Assembly (NCBI GenBank): GCA_963666575.2
Contig: CAXXYG010000002.1
Location: forward strand, 62,001-126,000
Direction: 5' to 3'
Origin: JABMQB01 sp963666575
GTDB lineage: Bacteria; Bacteroidota; Bacteroidia; Bacteroidales; Prolixibacteraceae
Length of the DNA: 64,000 bases
The notes under the pieces: generated by a model
The model's database searches: none
What the model saw: only the letters and a program-made list of their open reading frames with translations
What the model was told of the DNA's origin: nothing
Made by a program: the position numbers and the translations under genes
Shown: one piece after another, positions 9,902 to 18,261 of the stretch
Layout: every line of letters begins with the position of its first letter
Position numbering within the stretch: the stretch's first letter is position 1

Positions 9902-11020
9902 TTACTGATTTTCTTTAAAAGGAATTAATTCTTTCCGGGCAAGGTTAAGATCATCGAGGAAAAGGATGTTTTTATTTTTTCGGAACTTAACAAAATCGGA
10001 CGAAGACGGATGGCCGGCGTAAGGGGCAAAAAAATGGACAGTTGCAGAATTTCTCCAAGCCAAGACATAAGATATACCCCTTCCCTTTTTTGCACTGTTT
10101 ATTCCCGAGTTTAAGTTTTTTGTCCACCATTTTTTAAGATGGATATTTTCACAACCAGTCTCTGAAATCGTTGCTAGTTTTCCTTTTTCCAGAGCTATGG
10201 AGACAATTGTTTTAATTTCCCAGCTAAAGTGTTTAATATTATGTTGGGGCGAAACTATATCATCAAAACCAATGATATCAACATATTCGTCACCCGGGTA
10301 ATACTTTAAATATTCTGAGATTGTGTAAAACCTATCGGTCGAAAAGCACCAGATAATGTTATTTACCGATTTAGTATTCTCCAGGTAGTCTTTTGTAAAT
10401 TTCCATAGTTCCATATAATTTTCAGGAAGGCAGTTTTTACCGCCCCACCAAAACCAACTGCCGTTAGCTTCGTGGAATGGCCTGAATATAATAGGTATTT
10501 GTTCACCCTTTAAGTTTTTTAATTCTGATAAGAAATTGGCTACAAGGTCAAGTTTCAGCTTATAATAATCGTGCAGTTTCCCTCCTGGCAAAATATGTTC
10601 AACTGCATTTTGTGTATCCCAACTGGTTGTTTTTGTTATGGGATTTTTCATGTGCCAGCTAATGGTATTAATTCCACCCAGTGAGTCAGCTTGTTTTATC
10701 CATTTAGCGATATCAGCAAATTCAACACTGTCAATATTCCTTTTTTCTCCTATATGCCCTATTTCCCACCCAAAAACGGCAGGATACGAACCAGATACTT
10801 CTTTTACATCAGAGCGGTTATCGATATTCCACCACTTTACACCGTATGCCATATCATCCTGGTGCCCAAAGAGGACATAATCGGTCGAAAGCATTTTAAG
10901 TTCTTTATAGAGATTTTGAGCAGGTTCGGTAGCATTTACATTTGATAATGAAGGATTTTGGCCTGTCACATTTATGGACATAAATAATGCAAAAATTATT
11001 AAGTACCACCGATAATCCAT
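9902..11020 (-). CDS. GH26 beta-mannanase family glycosidase, secreted
   Basis: GH26 enzymes are retaining endo-hydrolases that usually cleave beta-1,4-mannan. The 372-residue product has a Sec signal peptide (cleavage near NVTGQ), the family block FRPFHEANGSWFWWG with acid/base Glu184, and nucleophile Glu287 in TISETG; SWHMKNP (residues 121-127) is another family block. Length fits a single catalytic module with no carbohydrate-binding domain. It is not in the polysaccharide locus at 46-63 kb and has no SusC/D nearby, so it is an orphan hydrolase. Specificity for mannan is a family-level inference. Confidence 0.9.
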   Translation of the reverse strand: MDYRWYLIIFALFMSINVTGQNPSLSNVNATEPAQNLYKELKMLSTDYVLFGHQDDMAYGVKWWNIDNRSDVKEVSGSYPAVFGWEIGHIGEKRNIDSVEFADIAKWIKQADSLGGINTISWHMKNPITKTTSWDTQNAVEHILPGGKLHDYYKLKLDLVANFLSELKNLKGEQIPIIFRPFHEANGSWFWWGGKNCLPENYMELWKFTKDYLENTKSVNNIIWCFSTDRFYTISEYLKYYPGDEYVDIIGFDDIVSPQHNIKHFSWEIKTIVSIALEKGKLATISETGCENIHLKKWWTKNLNSGINSAKKGRGISYVLAWRNSATVHFFAPYAGHPSSSDFVKFRKNKNILFLDDLNLARKELIPFKENQ

Positions 11021-11267
11021 TAATTCAAATTTTTAGGTTTTACTAATTATCAAATTATTATTCTCAAACTGAAAATACCTATTATCTTTTAATGAAGAGG
11101 AATACAAATATATATTTTACAGACACTTAAAGGCCCTACAGTATTAGTATGTATTGAATAGAATATTTTTCCCTTCCCTTCTTCGATGTTAAAATTAGAC
11201 TATTCCTTTCAACAATAAAAATCTTTTTATAATAACTTCAAATTTAATCAAATCTGAAAGGCAAAAT

Positions 11268-12152
11268 TTAAGTGGTTATGTAATATTTTGCGATTTGAAT
11301 TGCTTGTTGTCCGTAACCACCCCCAAATAAGTAGTGATGGTTTAAAATGTGGTAGAGCTGGTATAATTTATTTCTGCTTTTCCACTCATAAGGCAACGGA
11401 TTTATCTCATTGTAGGCATCCCAAAATCGGGGTGAAAATCCTCCAAATAAGGTCATTATACCCATTTCCATTTCACGGTTGGCATAATAGGCACACGGAT
11501 CGATAAGTGCTGGGCCATTGGCTGAAACCATATAATTCCCCGCCCACAAATCGCCATGAATAAGAACTGCAGAATCAGTTGGCGGTATGAGCTGCGGCAA
11601 TTTTTCGATTAATTTATTGTACGTTTCAAAGTGATGAGTTGGCAAACTACTTTTTTGTTTAATAAGTTGGATGATATAAAATAGGCGCTGCTGTCCATAA
11701 AAATCAATCCAATTGTTATTAAATTTGTTGTTCTGAAGTGTGTCGCCACAATAATTATCATTGTAAAAACCAAATTTGCTGTGTTTTATGGAATGAATTA
11801 AGGCTAAACCCCTTCCTAGTAATTCGTCCGTGTTTTTACCCGAAGAGCTTGCTGGCTGTAGGTATTCAAGTAATAAAAATGCAGGAGTATCGTCTAATTC
11901 CTTAAAGGCAATTACTTCCGGAATAAGGAGGAATGGATTGTTTGATTTTGATAGTTCATTTAAACTTTCTGCTTCCCTGGTAAATAGGTCGCGGGAACAG
12001 TGGTTATTCCATTTTAAAAAAAAAGTACCAACAGAAGTTTTTAACTTGCTTGCATGGCTTATACATCCTCCACCTAGGGAGGTGTTTGAGTTAATCGTTA
12101 CAGCCTGTTTGAAAGTTTTTGATAAACTTTGAGTAACAGCTTGAAGTACCAT
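11268..12152 (-). CDS. Fructosamine/ketosamine kinase family protein
   Basis: This family phosphorylates sugar-derived Amadori products on proteins or metabolites, which leads to deglycation. The 294-residue product has a glycine-rich segment (SLGGGCISHASKL), the catalytic loop LIHGDLWAGNYM with the Asp and Asn, and the following ALIDPCAYYANREMEMGIMTLFGGF, all characteristic. An upstream ATG at 12173 is in frame, but a promoter at 12177-12207 would start transcription at about that base. The ATG at 12152 also aligns better with the start of E. coli YniA, so it is preferred. The gene is divergent from 12291. Confidence 0.88.
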   Translation of the reverse strand: MVLQAVTQSLSKTFKQAVTINSNTSLGGGCISHASKLKTSVGTFFLKWNNHCSRDLFTREAESLNELSKSNNPFLLIPEVIAFKELDDTPAFLLLEYLQPASSSGKNTDELLGRGLALIHSIKHSKFGFYNDNYCGDTLQNNKFNNNWIDFYGQQRLFYIIQLIKQKSSLPTHHFETYNKLIEKLPQLIPPTDSAVLIHGDLWAGNYMVSANGPALIDPCAYYANREMEMGIMTLFGGFSPRFWDAYNEINPLPYEWKSRNKLYQLYHILNHHYLFGGGYGQQAIQIAKYYITT

Positions 12153-12176
12153 ATTATCTAAACGATCAGCCATTCA

Positions 12177-12207
12177 CAAATATAATAAGGTGACTGGATT
12201 TTTGCAA
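12177..12207 (-). promoter_or_regulatory. Bacteroidota-type promoter of the kinase gene
   Basis: On the minus strand, TTG (complement of 12205-12207), a 20-base spacer, then TATATTTG (complement of 12177-12184). This matches the -33 TTG / -7 TAnnTTTG arrangement known for the primary sigma factor of this phylum. Transcription would begin near 12171, which decides the start codon of the downstream gene. Confidence 0.6.
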
Positions 12208-12290
12208 GATTGTTAAAAATCTCCTTAATAATGTATTCAAAATTAAAATCAACCATTAACGTTTATTATATTGGCAAAGAAAATTTATAA

Positions 12291-13277
12291 TTGTTTTTAA
12301 AAGTGCAAAAAGTAGTTTTTGTTTTAATAATAATACTTTTCTCATTTAATGTTTTTCCTCAAAGTTCATTAAATGGAAATGAGTCAATTTATGAGTCAAA
12401 TTATTTCCAGGTTCAGCATATTAATGATGTTAATTTTCTGACACAGAGCCGTAAAACAAATGACAATGGATTTACAGGTTCATTTCTTTTAAAGCTTTTT
12501 TTGAACCAGAATAATTCAAGAAACAGGTTGATTAGTATTGGATTCAGGACTGATTTATTTACAGAAGAAGCAGGAGAAACATTTTATGAAAATGGAAGAG
12601 ATATCCTACCTGAATATTTTACTGAAATAAGTGCCCTTGATTTTTCAGTGGTTAAGTTTTTCTCAAATAACCGATGGGCGTTCCAAATGAGCAGTGGTGT
12701 TGGGCTTTTGAACAAAAAAGAATCAATTCCCGGATTAGGTTTATGGATACAGGGTGGTTCAGATGGTAGAGGAGGAATGCACAAATTGTTTGATAAAATA
12801 AACGGAAACAGCGGGCAATCAAATATTTCACGCGATGAACTTTCTGCCTTTGTATATTTTAGCCCGGCTATTTCACATTTTTTTTATGTGCCGGTAAAAA
12901 GCCAGAAAATCCCACATATGTTAGTGACAGAGTTGGGTGTCAACCTGTGTACTAATTTTGATGCATTGTGGATTTATTGGGAAAATAACGGGCGTTTACA
13001 TTTGTTTCAAAAAACAGTGTTTGGAACTATTCCTATTCGTTTTGATCTATTAGGGAACGGGGATTTTCAATTTCACAAAAACGGGATAAAACTAAATGCC
13101 CGCATTGGTGCAGAAATGTCGTTTGGAAAAATTGCCATTGGCTATGAGAAAACCAAACAGTATGGCAAAGCCAATGTTGCATGGATTGATTTTACGGATA
13201 AAGAAGATTTGTTCAGGTTATTTGTAAAAATTAAACTGAATAGTCCAAAAGAAATTCAGCCACTGGCAATTCAATAG
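12291..13277 (+). CDS. Hypothetical outer-membrane beta-barrel-like protein
   Basis: About 328 residues with an N-terminal signal peptide (hydrophobic core VVFVLIIILFSF, cleavage near FPQ). The rest is rich in alternating hydrophobic strands with aromatic ends (KIAIGYEKTKQYG, LFRLFVKIKLN), suggesting a barrel or other beta-rich envelope protein. There is no ATG near the start: TTG at 12291 and GTG at 12303 are both possible and give essentially the same signal peptide. No family was recognised. It ends before the bidirectional terminator at 13302-13323, which it shares with the convergent ribosomal operon. Confidence 0.65.
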   Translation: MFLKVQKVVFVLIIILFSFNVFPQSSLNGNESIYESNYFQVQHINDVNFLTQSRKTNDNGFTGSFLLKLFLNQNNSRNRLISIGFRTDLFTEEAGETFYENGRDILPEYFTEISALDFSVVKFFSNNRWAFQMSSGVGLLNKKESIPGLGLWIQGGSDGRGGMHKLFDKINGNSGQSNISRDELSAFVYFSPAISHFFYVPVKSQKIPHMLVTELGVNLCTNFDALWIYWENNGRLHLFQKTVFGTIPIRFDLLGNGDFQFHKNGIKLNARIGAEMSFGKIAIGYEKTKQYGKANVAWIDFTDKEDLFRLFVKIKLNSPKEIQPLAIQ

Positions 13278-13301
13278 TTTTGAAAAAAGTACTAAACTAA
13301 A

Positions 13302-13323
13302 AAACCCGGGATTTCCCGGGTTT
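13302..13323. terminator. Bidirectional terminator between 12291 gene and rplT operon
   Basis: A 9-bp perfect stem (AAACCCGGG / CCCGGGTTT) with a four-base loop. On the minus strand it is followed by a run of six T, making it a strong terminator for thrS-infC-rpmI-rplT. The plus side has a shorter T tract. Confidence 0.85.
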
Positions 13324-13354
13324 CTAAACTATATTAATTCACCTAATAATATAT

Positions 13355-13699
13355 TTATTTTACTTTATCCACAATTGCTTTGAATGCATCAGCATGGTTC
13401 ATAGCTAAATCAGCTAAAACTTTCCTGTTGATTTCAATATCGTTCTTTTTTAATAAACCGATAAATTGCGAATAAGACATTCCGTATAAACGAACAGCAG
13501 CGTTAATACGCTGAATCCACAATGCACGAAATACTCCTTTTTTTGCTTTTCTATCGCGGTAGGCATACTGTAACCCTTTTTCGTAGGTGTTTTTTGCTAC
13601 AGTCCATACATTTTTACGCGCTCCGAAATAACCTTTGGTCCTTTTCAGGATTTTTTTCCTCCGGGCACGTGATGCTACATGATTTACACTTCTTGGCAT
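13355..13699 (-). CDS. rplT: 50S ribosomal protein L20
   Basis: L20 binds 23S rRNA early in large-subunit assembly. The 114-residue product begins MPRSVNHVASRARRKKILK and contains the typical GYFGARKNVWTVAKNTYEKGLQYAYRDRKAKKG block. It is the last gene of the thrS-infC-rpmI-rplT group, separated from rpmI by 90 bases. In E. coli, L20 represses rpmI translation; no comparable leader structure could be confirmed here. The bidirectional terminator lies downstream. Confidence 0.98.
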   Translation of the reverse strand: MPRSVNHVASRARRKKILKRTKGYFGARKNVWTVAKNTYEKGLQYAYRDRKAKKGVFRALWIQRINAAVRLYGMSYSQFIGLLKKNDIEINRKVLADLAMNHADAFKAIVDKVK

Positions 13700-13789
13700 A
13701 CTTTTTCTTTTTTGATAATCAGCGCCTCTTTACGAGATCTTTAAGCTGTATTACCTGGTTAAATACTCTTTAATTCTTAAGAAAACATT

Positions 13790-13987
13790 TTATTTCATAC
13801 ACAGTAATAACTTCACATTGCTTTCATTGGTTTTATCAATGGTAGTCCATGAAGTAAGATTGCGTTTTTGTTTTTTGCTTTTTTTAGTCAAAATGTGACT
13901 TTTATAAGCATGTTTTCTTTTAATTTTCCCTGATCCGGTCAGCTTAAAACGTTTTTTAGCGCCGGAATTCGTCTTCATCTTTGGCAT
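13790..13987 (-). CDS. rpmI: 50S ribosomal protein L35
   Basis: A 65-residue, very basic protein beginning MPKMKTNSGAKKRFKLTGSG, diagnostic for L35. It sits 14 bases after infC and before rplT, the usual order. The region before the ATG has only a weak purine stretch (AGGAAAA), in contrast to infC upstream. Role: late structural protein of the 50S subunit. Confidence 0.98.
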   Translation of the reverse strand: MPKMKTNSGAKKRFKLTGSGKIKRKHAYKSHILTKKSKKQKRNLTSWTTIDKTNESNVKLLLCMK

Positions 13988-14001
13988 TTTTCCTACTTTA
14001 T

Positions 14002-14559
14002 TTATTTTTTCTTAGGTGAAATAAACATTGTCATTCTTTTACCTTCTAGCCTTGGCAATTGCTCTACTTTTCCAAGTTCTTCCAATTCGGTTGCAAAACG
14101 TAGGAGTAAGATTTCACCTTGTTCTTTAAACAAGATTGAACGTCCTTTAAAAAATACATAAGCTTTCACTTTTGCACCTTCTCCTAAAAATTTTTCGGCA
14201 TGCCTCAATTTAAACTGGAAATCGTGCTCGTCTGTATTTGGCCCAAATCGGATCTCTTTAACGATCACTTTTACTGCTTTTGCCTTCATCTCTTTTTGTT
14301 TCTTTTTTTGCTGATAAAGAAACTTAGAGTAGTCGGTTACCTTACAAACAGGCGGGTCAGCGTTTGGTGAAATTTCAACCAAATCCAGGTTCAATTCGTC
14401 TGCAATTTTAAGTGCATCTCTTAAGGGGAAAATGCCGGGATTTTCAACATTATCACCCACTACCCTAACCTGTGGGGCTTTAATCCTGTGATTAACCCGA
14501 TGTTGAGGAGTCGTATCGACCCTCATACTACCTCTGGGATTTCGTCTTTTAATAGCTAT
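14002..14559 (-). CDS. infC: Translation initiation factor IF-3, apparent AUA start
   Basis: IF-3 prevents premature subunit joining and proofreads the start codon. The N-domain (RVNHRIKAPQVRVVGDNVE, LDLVEISPNADPPVCKVTDY) and C-domain (VKEIRFGPNTDEHDFQFKLRHAEKFL) are both complete. The first ATG is at 14526, but the reading frame is open upstream to an in-frame TAG. An AGGAGG Shine-Dalgarno lies eight bases before an in-frame ATA at 14559. Translation from ATA gives 185 residues beginning AIKRRNPRGS, the basic N-terminal extension normally seen in this phylum's IF-3. In E. coli infC starts at AUU so that IF-3 represses its own synthesis; the same logic is inferred here. The SD lies immediately after the thrS stop. 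Confidence 0.85.
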   Translation of the reverse strand: MAIKRRNPRGSMRVDTTPQHRVNHRIKAPQVRVVGDNVENPGIFPLRDALKIADELNLDLVEISPNADPPVCKVTDYSKFLYQQKKKQKEMKAKAVKVIVKEIRFGPNTDEHDFQFKLRHAEKFLGEGAKVKAYVFFKGRSILFKEQGEILLLRFATELEELGKVEQLPRLEGKRMTMFISPKKK

Positions 14560-14576
14560 TTTACTGTCCTCCTAAA

Positions 14577-16526
14577 TTAATTATTTAAACCTGATAATTG
14601 TCCTTTAACTTCTTTTAATATAAACTCAGCGAATTCTTCAAGCTTCATAACGCCTTTATCTCCATCGCCTTGTTTCCTTACTGAAACTGTTCCTGTTTCA
14701 GCTTCTTTTTCACCAATAATCAGTAGGTAAGGTACTCGTTTTAATTCATTATCGCGTATCTTCCTACCTATCTTTTCGTTACGATCATCAATAATTGTGC
14801 GAATATCGTAATTATTTAGAATATTTAAAACTTTTTGGCCATAATCATTGTACTTTTCACTAATTGGCAATAAAACAACTTGTTCAGGTGTTAGCCAAAG
14901 TGGAAATTTTCCGGCAGTATGTTCGATTAAAACAGCTACAAATCGTTCCATTGAACCAAACGGAGCGCGGTGGATCATAACTGGCTGGTGCCTGTTGTCG
15001 TCAGCACCAATGTATTCAAGGTTAAACCGTTCGGGTAAATTATAATCAACCTGAATAGTCCCTAATTGCCAGCTTCTACCTAATGCATCTTTGATCATAA
15101 AGTCAAGTTTAGGGCCATAAAATGCTGCTTCGCCAGTTTCTGTTACGGTATTTAAACCTTTTTCTTCACATGCTTCAATAATTGCTTTTTCGGCTTTGTC
15201 CCAATTTTCGGGCGATCCAATATATTTTTCTGGTTTATTGGGGTCGCGCAATGAAATTTGAGCTACGTAATCATCAAAACTAAGTGCTTTGAAAATTATA
15301 AATATAATATCAATAACTTTTTTAAACTCTTCTTTTAGCTGGTCAGGGCGGCAAAAAATATGTGCGTCATCCTGGGTAAAACTCCTAACCCGAGTCAATC
15401 CATGTAATTCACCACTTTGTTCGTAGCGGTAAACCGTACCAAACTCAGCATAACGTAGCGGTAAATCTTTGTATGAATGTGGCCGTGCGTTATATATTTC
15501 GCAATGGTGTGGGCAATTCATAGGTTTTAATAAATATTCCTCTCCTTCGGCGGGAGTTGAAATTGGCTGGAACGAATCTTTCCCATATTTTTCGTAATGG
15601 CCTGATGTTTTATACAAATTTACATCACCAATGTGAGGAGTAATAACCTGGTCGTAGCCGTATTTTTTTTGAACTTTCTTAAGGAACATTTCCAATTGTT
15701 CTCGTAATTGTGCTCCCTTAGGCATCCATAATGGCAGCCCTTGCCCCACTGCTTCCGAAAAGGTGAACAGGTCCATTTCTTTTCCTATTTTCCGGTGGTC
15801 GCGTTTTTTGGCTTCTTCCATCATTACCAGGTATTCTTCCAGTAATTTTTGTTTTGGGAAGGTTACACCATAAACACGTGTAAGCATTTTATTATTTTCA
15901 TCGCCACGCCAGTATGCACCGGCAATCGATGTTAATTTAATGGCTTTTATATAACTGGTATTCGGCAAATGTGGGCCACGGCATAAATCTGTAAATCCGC
16001 CTTGATTATATAAGGTGATGGTGCCATCTTCCAGTTCACTGATAAGTTCTTCTTTTAATTCATCATTTTTTTCTGAAAACAATTTTAAGGCATCGGCTTT
16101 TGAAATTTCACTACGGACAATTGGGTTTTTTTGCCTGGCCAGTTCCAACATTTTTTGTTCTATTTTAACAAGGTCTTTGTCGGTAAGTTGTTTGTTGTCA
16201 GGTAATTCTACGTCGTAATAAAATCCGGTATCAACAGTTGGGCCAATTCCAAATTTAGTGCCCGGGTAAAAATGTTCAATAGTCTCAGCCATGAGGTGGG
16301 CCGATGAGTGCCAAAATGTATCTTTTCCTTCCTTGGCCTCCCACGTGTGTAAATTAATAGATGCATCGGTGTTGATTGGACGCGATAAATCCCAAACTTC
16401 TCCATTAACTGTAATTGACAAAACATCTTTTGCCAGGCGGTTCGAAATTGACCGTGCAATTTCTAATCCATTTACACCTTTTGTGTATTCTCTAACACTA
16501 TTATCAGGAAGGGTAATTTTAATCAT
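14577..16526 (-). CDS. thrS: Threonyl-tRNA synthetase
   Basis: ThrRS charges tRNA-Thr and edits mischarged Ser-tRNA. The 649-residue product has, in order, a TGS domain (MIKITLPDNSVREYTKG), the editing domain with HSSAHLMAETIEHFYP, the class II core with motif 2 YRYEQSGELHGLTRVRSFTQDDAHIF, zinc ligands around MNCPHHCEIY, and a C-terminal anticodon-binding domain (VVLLPISEKY). A longer frame begins at 16565, but a -7-like box TATCTTTG (complement at 16563-16570) lies there, so the ATG at 16526, at the family's usual N-terminus, was chosen. First gene of the infC-rpmI-rplT group. Confidence 0.97.
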   Translation of the reverse strand: MIKITLPDNSVREYTKGVNGLEIARSISNRLAKDVLSITVNGEVWDLSRPINTDASINLHTWEAKEGKDTFWHSSAHLMAETIEHFYPGTKFGIGPTVDTGFYYDVELPDNKQLTDKDLVKIEQKMLELARQKNPIVRSEISKADALKLFSEKNDELKEELISELEDGTITLYNQGGFTDLCRGPHLPNTSYIKAIKLTSIAGAYWRGDENNKMLTRVYGVTFPKQKLLEEYLVMMEEAKKRDHRKIGKEMDLFTFSEAVGQGLPLWMPKGAQLREQLEMFLKKVQKKYGYDQVITPHIGDVNLYKTSGHYEKYGKDSFQPISTPAEGEEYLLKPMNCPHHCEIYNARPHSYKDLPLRYAEFGTVYRYEQSGELHGLTRVRSFTQDDAHIFCRPDQLKEEFKKVIDIIFIIFKALSFDDYVAQISLRDPNKPEKYIGSPENWDKAEKAIIEACEEKGLNTVTETGEAAFYGPKLDFMIKDALGRSWQLGTIQVDYNLPERFNLEYIGADDNRHQPVMIHRAPFGSMERFVAVLIEHTAGKFPLWLTPEQVVLLPISEKYNDYGQKVLNILNNYDIRTIIDDRNEKIGRKIRDNELKRVPYLLIIGEKEAETGTVSVRKQGDGDKGVMKLEEFAEFILKEVKGQLSGLNN

Positions 16527-16842
16527 ACTGTTACTAAATTTTCTAATTCTAAATTTGATCTGCAAAGATAGATATTCTTGATAGAATACCGTATTAAAAA
16601 TCGAATGATAGCATTATCTTAATTAATAATCAAAAAAAATGAAGTATTTTGCTTAAAAAGTACTGATAATCATCATAATTTTCAACCAAAACTTGCTGTA
16701 GTTTTTTTAGAGATTGATATCAAATTGTTTATGCTTATTTTAAATTGACATTAAAAACAGCATTAAACTGATAATTTGCTGTTATTTTAGCTATAAAAAA
16801 ACAATATTTGTAGAATTAATGGGATAATTATTTTTTTTAGTG
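16527..16842. other. Gene-free divergent spacer between thrS and the AroQ-like gene
   Basis: About 316 bases, strongly AT-rich. It holds the -7-like box of thrS at 16563-16570 on the minus strand. No convincing T-box, other riboswitch or small gene was seen, and no clear promoter for the plus-strand gene could be named. Confidence 0.5.
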
Positions 16843-17175
16843 ATGGGCAGCGACAAAAAACCAGGCAATTGTAATTCAATTGACGAAATCAGAAATGAAA
16901 TTGATAAATTGGATAAGCAAATAATTCAATTGTTTTCTAAGCGGCATGAATTTGTTCGTGAAATAGTTCATTATAAAACTGATGAAGAGAGTGTAGTTGC
17001 ACAGTCGCGAAAAGATAAAGTTATTAATGAAAGGGCCAGCCTGGCCGGTGATTTGGGCCTTGACCGGGAAATATTCAAACAAATATATACATTGCTTGTC
17101 GAAAGCAACATAAACAAAGAACTGGAGCTTTTAAAACTCAGAAAAGCTCAAAATCAAACTATAAAAACAATATAA
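16843..17175 (+). CDS. Chorismate mutase type II (AroQ)-like protein
   Basis: A 110-residue all-helical protein matching AroQ chorismate mutases. The first helix EIRNEIDKLDKQIIQLFSKRHEFVREIVHYK holds the usual two arginines and lysine, and RKDKVINERASLAG carries the second conserved Arg/Glu region. AroQ converts chorismate to prephenate; close relatives act as isochorismate-pyruvate lyases, so the reaction is not certain. The ATG at 16843 is preferred over the adjoining GTG. It is separated by only four bases from a DRE-TIM aldolase, so the two almost certainly form an operon. There is no prephenate dehydratase/dehydrogenase domain fused or adjacent. Confidence 0.75.
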   Translation: MGSDKKPGNCNSIDEIRNEIDKLDKQIIQLFSKRHEFVREIVHYKTDEESVVAQSRKDKVINERASLAGDLGLDREIFKQIYTLLVESNINKELELLKLRKAQNQTIKTI

Positions 17176-17179
17176 CTTT

Positions 17180-18130
17180 ATGTTTAAAAAGGATATTAAA
17201 GTAATGGATTGCACTGTCCGCGACGGTGGATTAATGAATAAATGGCAGTTTAGCGATGAGTTTGTAAAAGCAGTGTACGACAAATGTGTTGAAGCTGGTA
17301 TTGATTACATGGAAATTGGATATAAGAGCAGTGAAAAGGCTTTTTCGCGCGACGAAGTAGGCCCGTGGAAATTTTGCCACGACGATGATATCAGGCGTAT
17401 TGTAGGAGATAACAATACTGATTTAAAATTATCGGCAATGGCTGATATTGGCAGGATTGATTTTGAAGATATTCCTCCAAAATCGGAAAGCCTGATTGAT
17501 ATGATGCGTGTGGCTTGTTATGTACACCAGATAGATAAGGCAGTTGAACTTGCCGAACATTGCCTTGACAAAGGATACGAGGTTACCATTAATTTGATGG
17601 CTGTTTCGAAGGTGAATGAACTCGACCTTGACCAGGCTCTTGAAGACCTTGCAAAATCAAGGGTTCCTACAATATATTTGGTCGATAGTTTTGGTAGTAT
17701 GTATTGCGAAACCATTGAACACCTGGCTAAAAAGTATGTGGCTGCCCTACCCGGAAAACGGATTGGTATTCACGCACATAATAATATGCAGCTGGCAATG
17801 TCAAATACCATAACTTCAGTCATTAATGGTGTTACTTTACTCGATGCAACATTGTTAGGCATGGGCCGTGGTGCAGGTAACTGCCCAATCGAAATTTTAA
17901 TTGCCTTCCTGAAAAATCCAAAATACAGGCTTCTTCCATTGCTTGATGTAATTCAAAATTATATTCACCCTATGCAAAATGAAATAGACTGGGGATACCA
18001 TATTCCTTATTTAATTACAGGAGCATTAAACGAACATCCTCGCAGTGCTATGAAACGAATGGATTCGGACGAAAAAAATGATTTTGTAGCTTTTATGAAA
18101 GAAATGCACGATTATGAACTTCTAGAATAA
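17180..18130 (+). CDS. DRE-TIM metallolyase / aldolase family protein
   Basis: A 316-residue TIM barrel of the HMG-CoA lyase / 4-hydroxy-2-oxovalerate aldolase / isopropylmalate synthase superfamily. The metal-binding D-x-x-x-R-D start is present as MDCTVRDGG, and the second metal-site histidines as IGIHAHNNMQLA, with LLGMGRGAGNCPIE near the C-terminus. There is no LeuA regulatory domain, so an aldolase or lyase is more likely than a synthase. Substrate unknown. It directly follows the AroQ-like gene by four bases, which suggests a shared pathway. A clear intrinsic terminator follows. Confidence 0.8.
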   Translation: MFKKDIKVMDCTVRDGGLMNKWQFSDEFVKAVYDKCVEAGIDYMEIGYKSSEKAFSRDEVGPWKFCHDDDIRRIVGDNNTDLKLSAMADIGRIDFEDIPPKSESLIDMMRVACYVHQIDKAVELAEHCLDKGYEVTINLMAVSKVNELDLDQALEDLAKSRVPTIYLVDSFGSMYCETIEHLAKKYVAALPGKRIGIHAHNNMQLAMSNTITSVINGVTLLDATLLGMGRGAGNCPIEILIAFLKNPKYRLLPLLDVIQNYIHPMQNEIDWGYHIPYLITGALNEHPRSAMKRMDSDEKNDFVAFMKEMHDYELLE

Positions 18131-18154
18131 TAGTTTATTATACAAACAGCGGAG

Positions 18155-18189
18155 GCACCCATTGGATTTTCTGATGGGTGTTTTTTTTT
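18155..18189 (+). terminator. Rho-independent terminator after the aldolase gene
   Basis: A 7-bp stem (CACCCAT 18156-18162 / ATGGGTG 18174-18180), an 11-base loop and a run of nine T (18181-18189). It ends the AroQ-aldolase operon and overlaps the region where a spuriously long upstream frame of the DPP-IV gene would begin. Confidence 0.88.
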
Positions 18190-18210
18190 GCATTTAAGAG
18201 ATTATTCATT

Positions 18211-18239
18211 TTTGCTTCTTGTTACAATTTTTACTTTTG
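18211..18239 (+). promoter_or_regulatory. Bacteroidota-type promoter of the DPP-IV gene
   Basis: TTTG (18211-18214), a 17-base spacer and TACTTTTG (18232-18239), close to the -33/-7 consensus of the phylum. It lies 22 bases before the ATG at 18262 and just after the upstream terminator, which is the expected place. Confidence 0.6.
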
Positions 18240-18261
18240 TGGAAAGATTAAAATTTTGACC

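Noticed and set aside
14526..16565. Longer thrS start at 16565
   Set aside because: It overlaps a -7-like box and adds residues absent from the family; the ATG at 16526 fits TGS-domain starts.
16527..16842. T-box or thrS leader structure
   Set aside because: T-boxes are a Firmicutes feature; no T-box sequence or specifier stem was seen, and the predicted 5' leader is too short.
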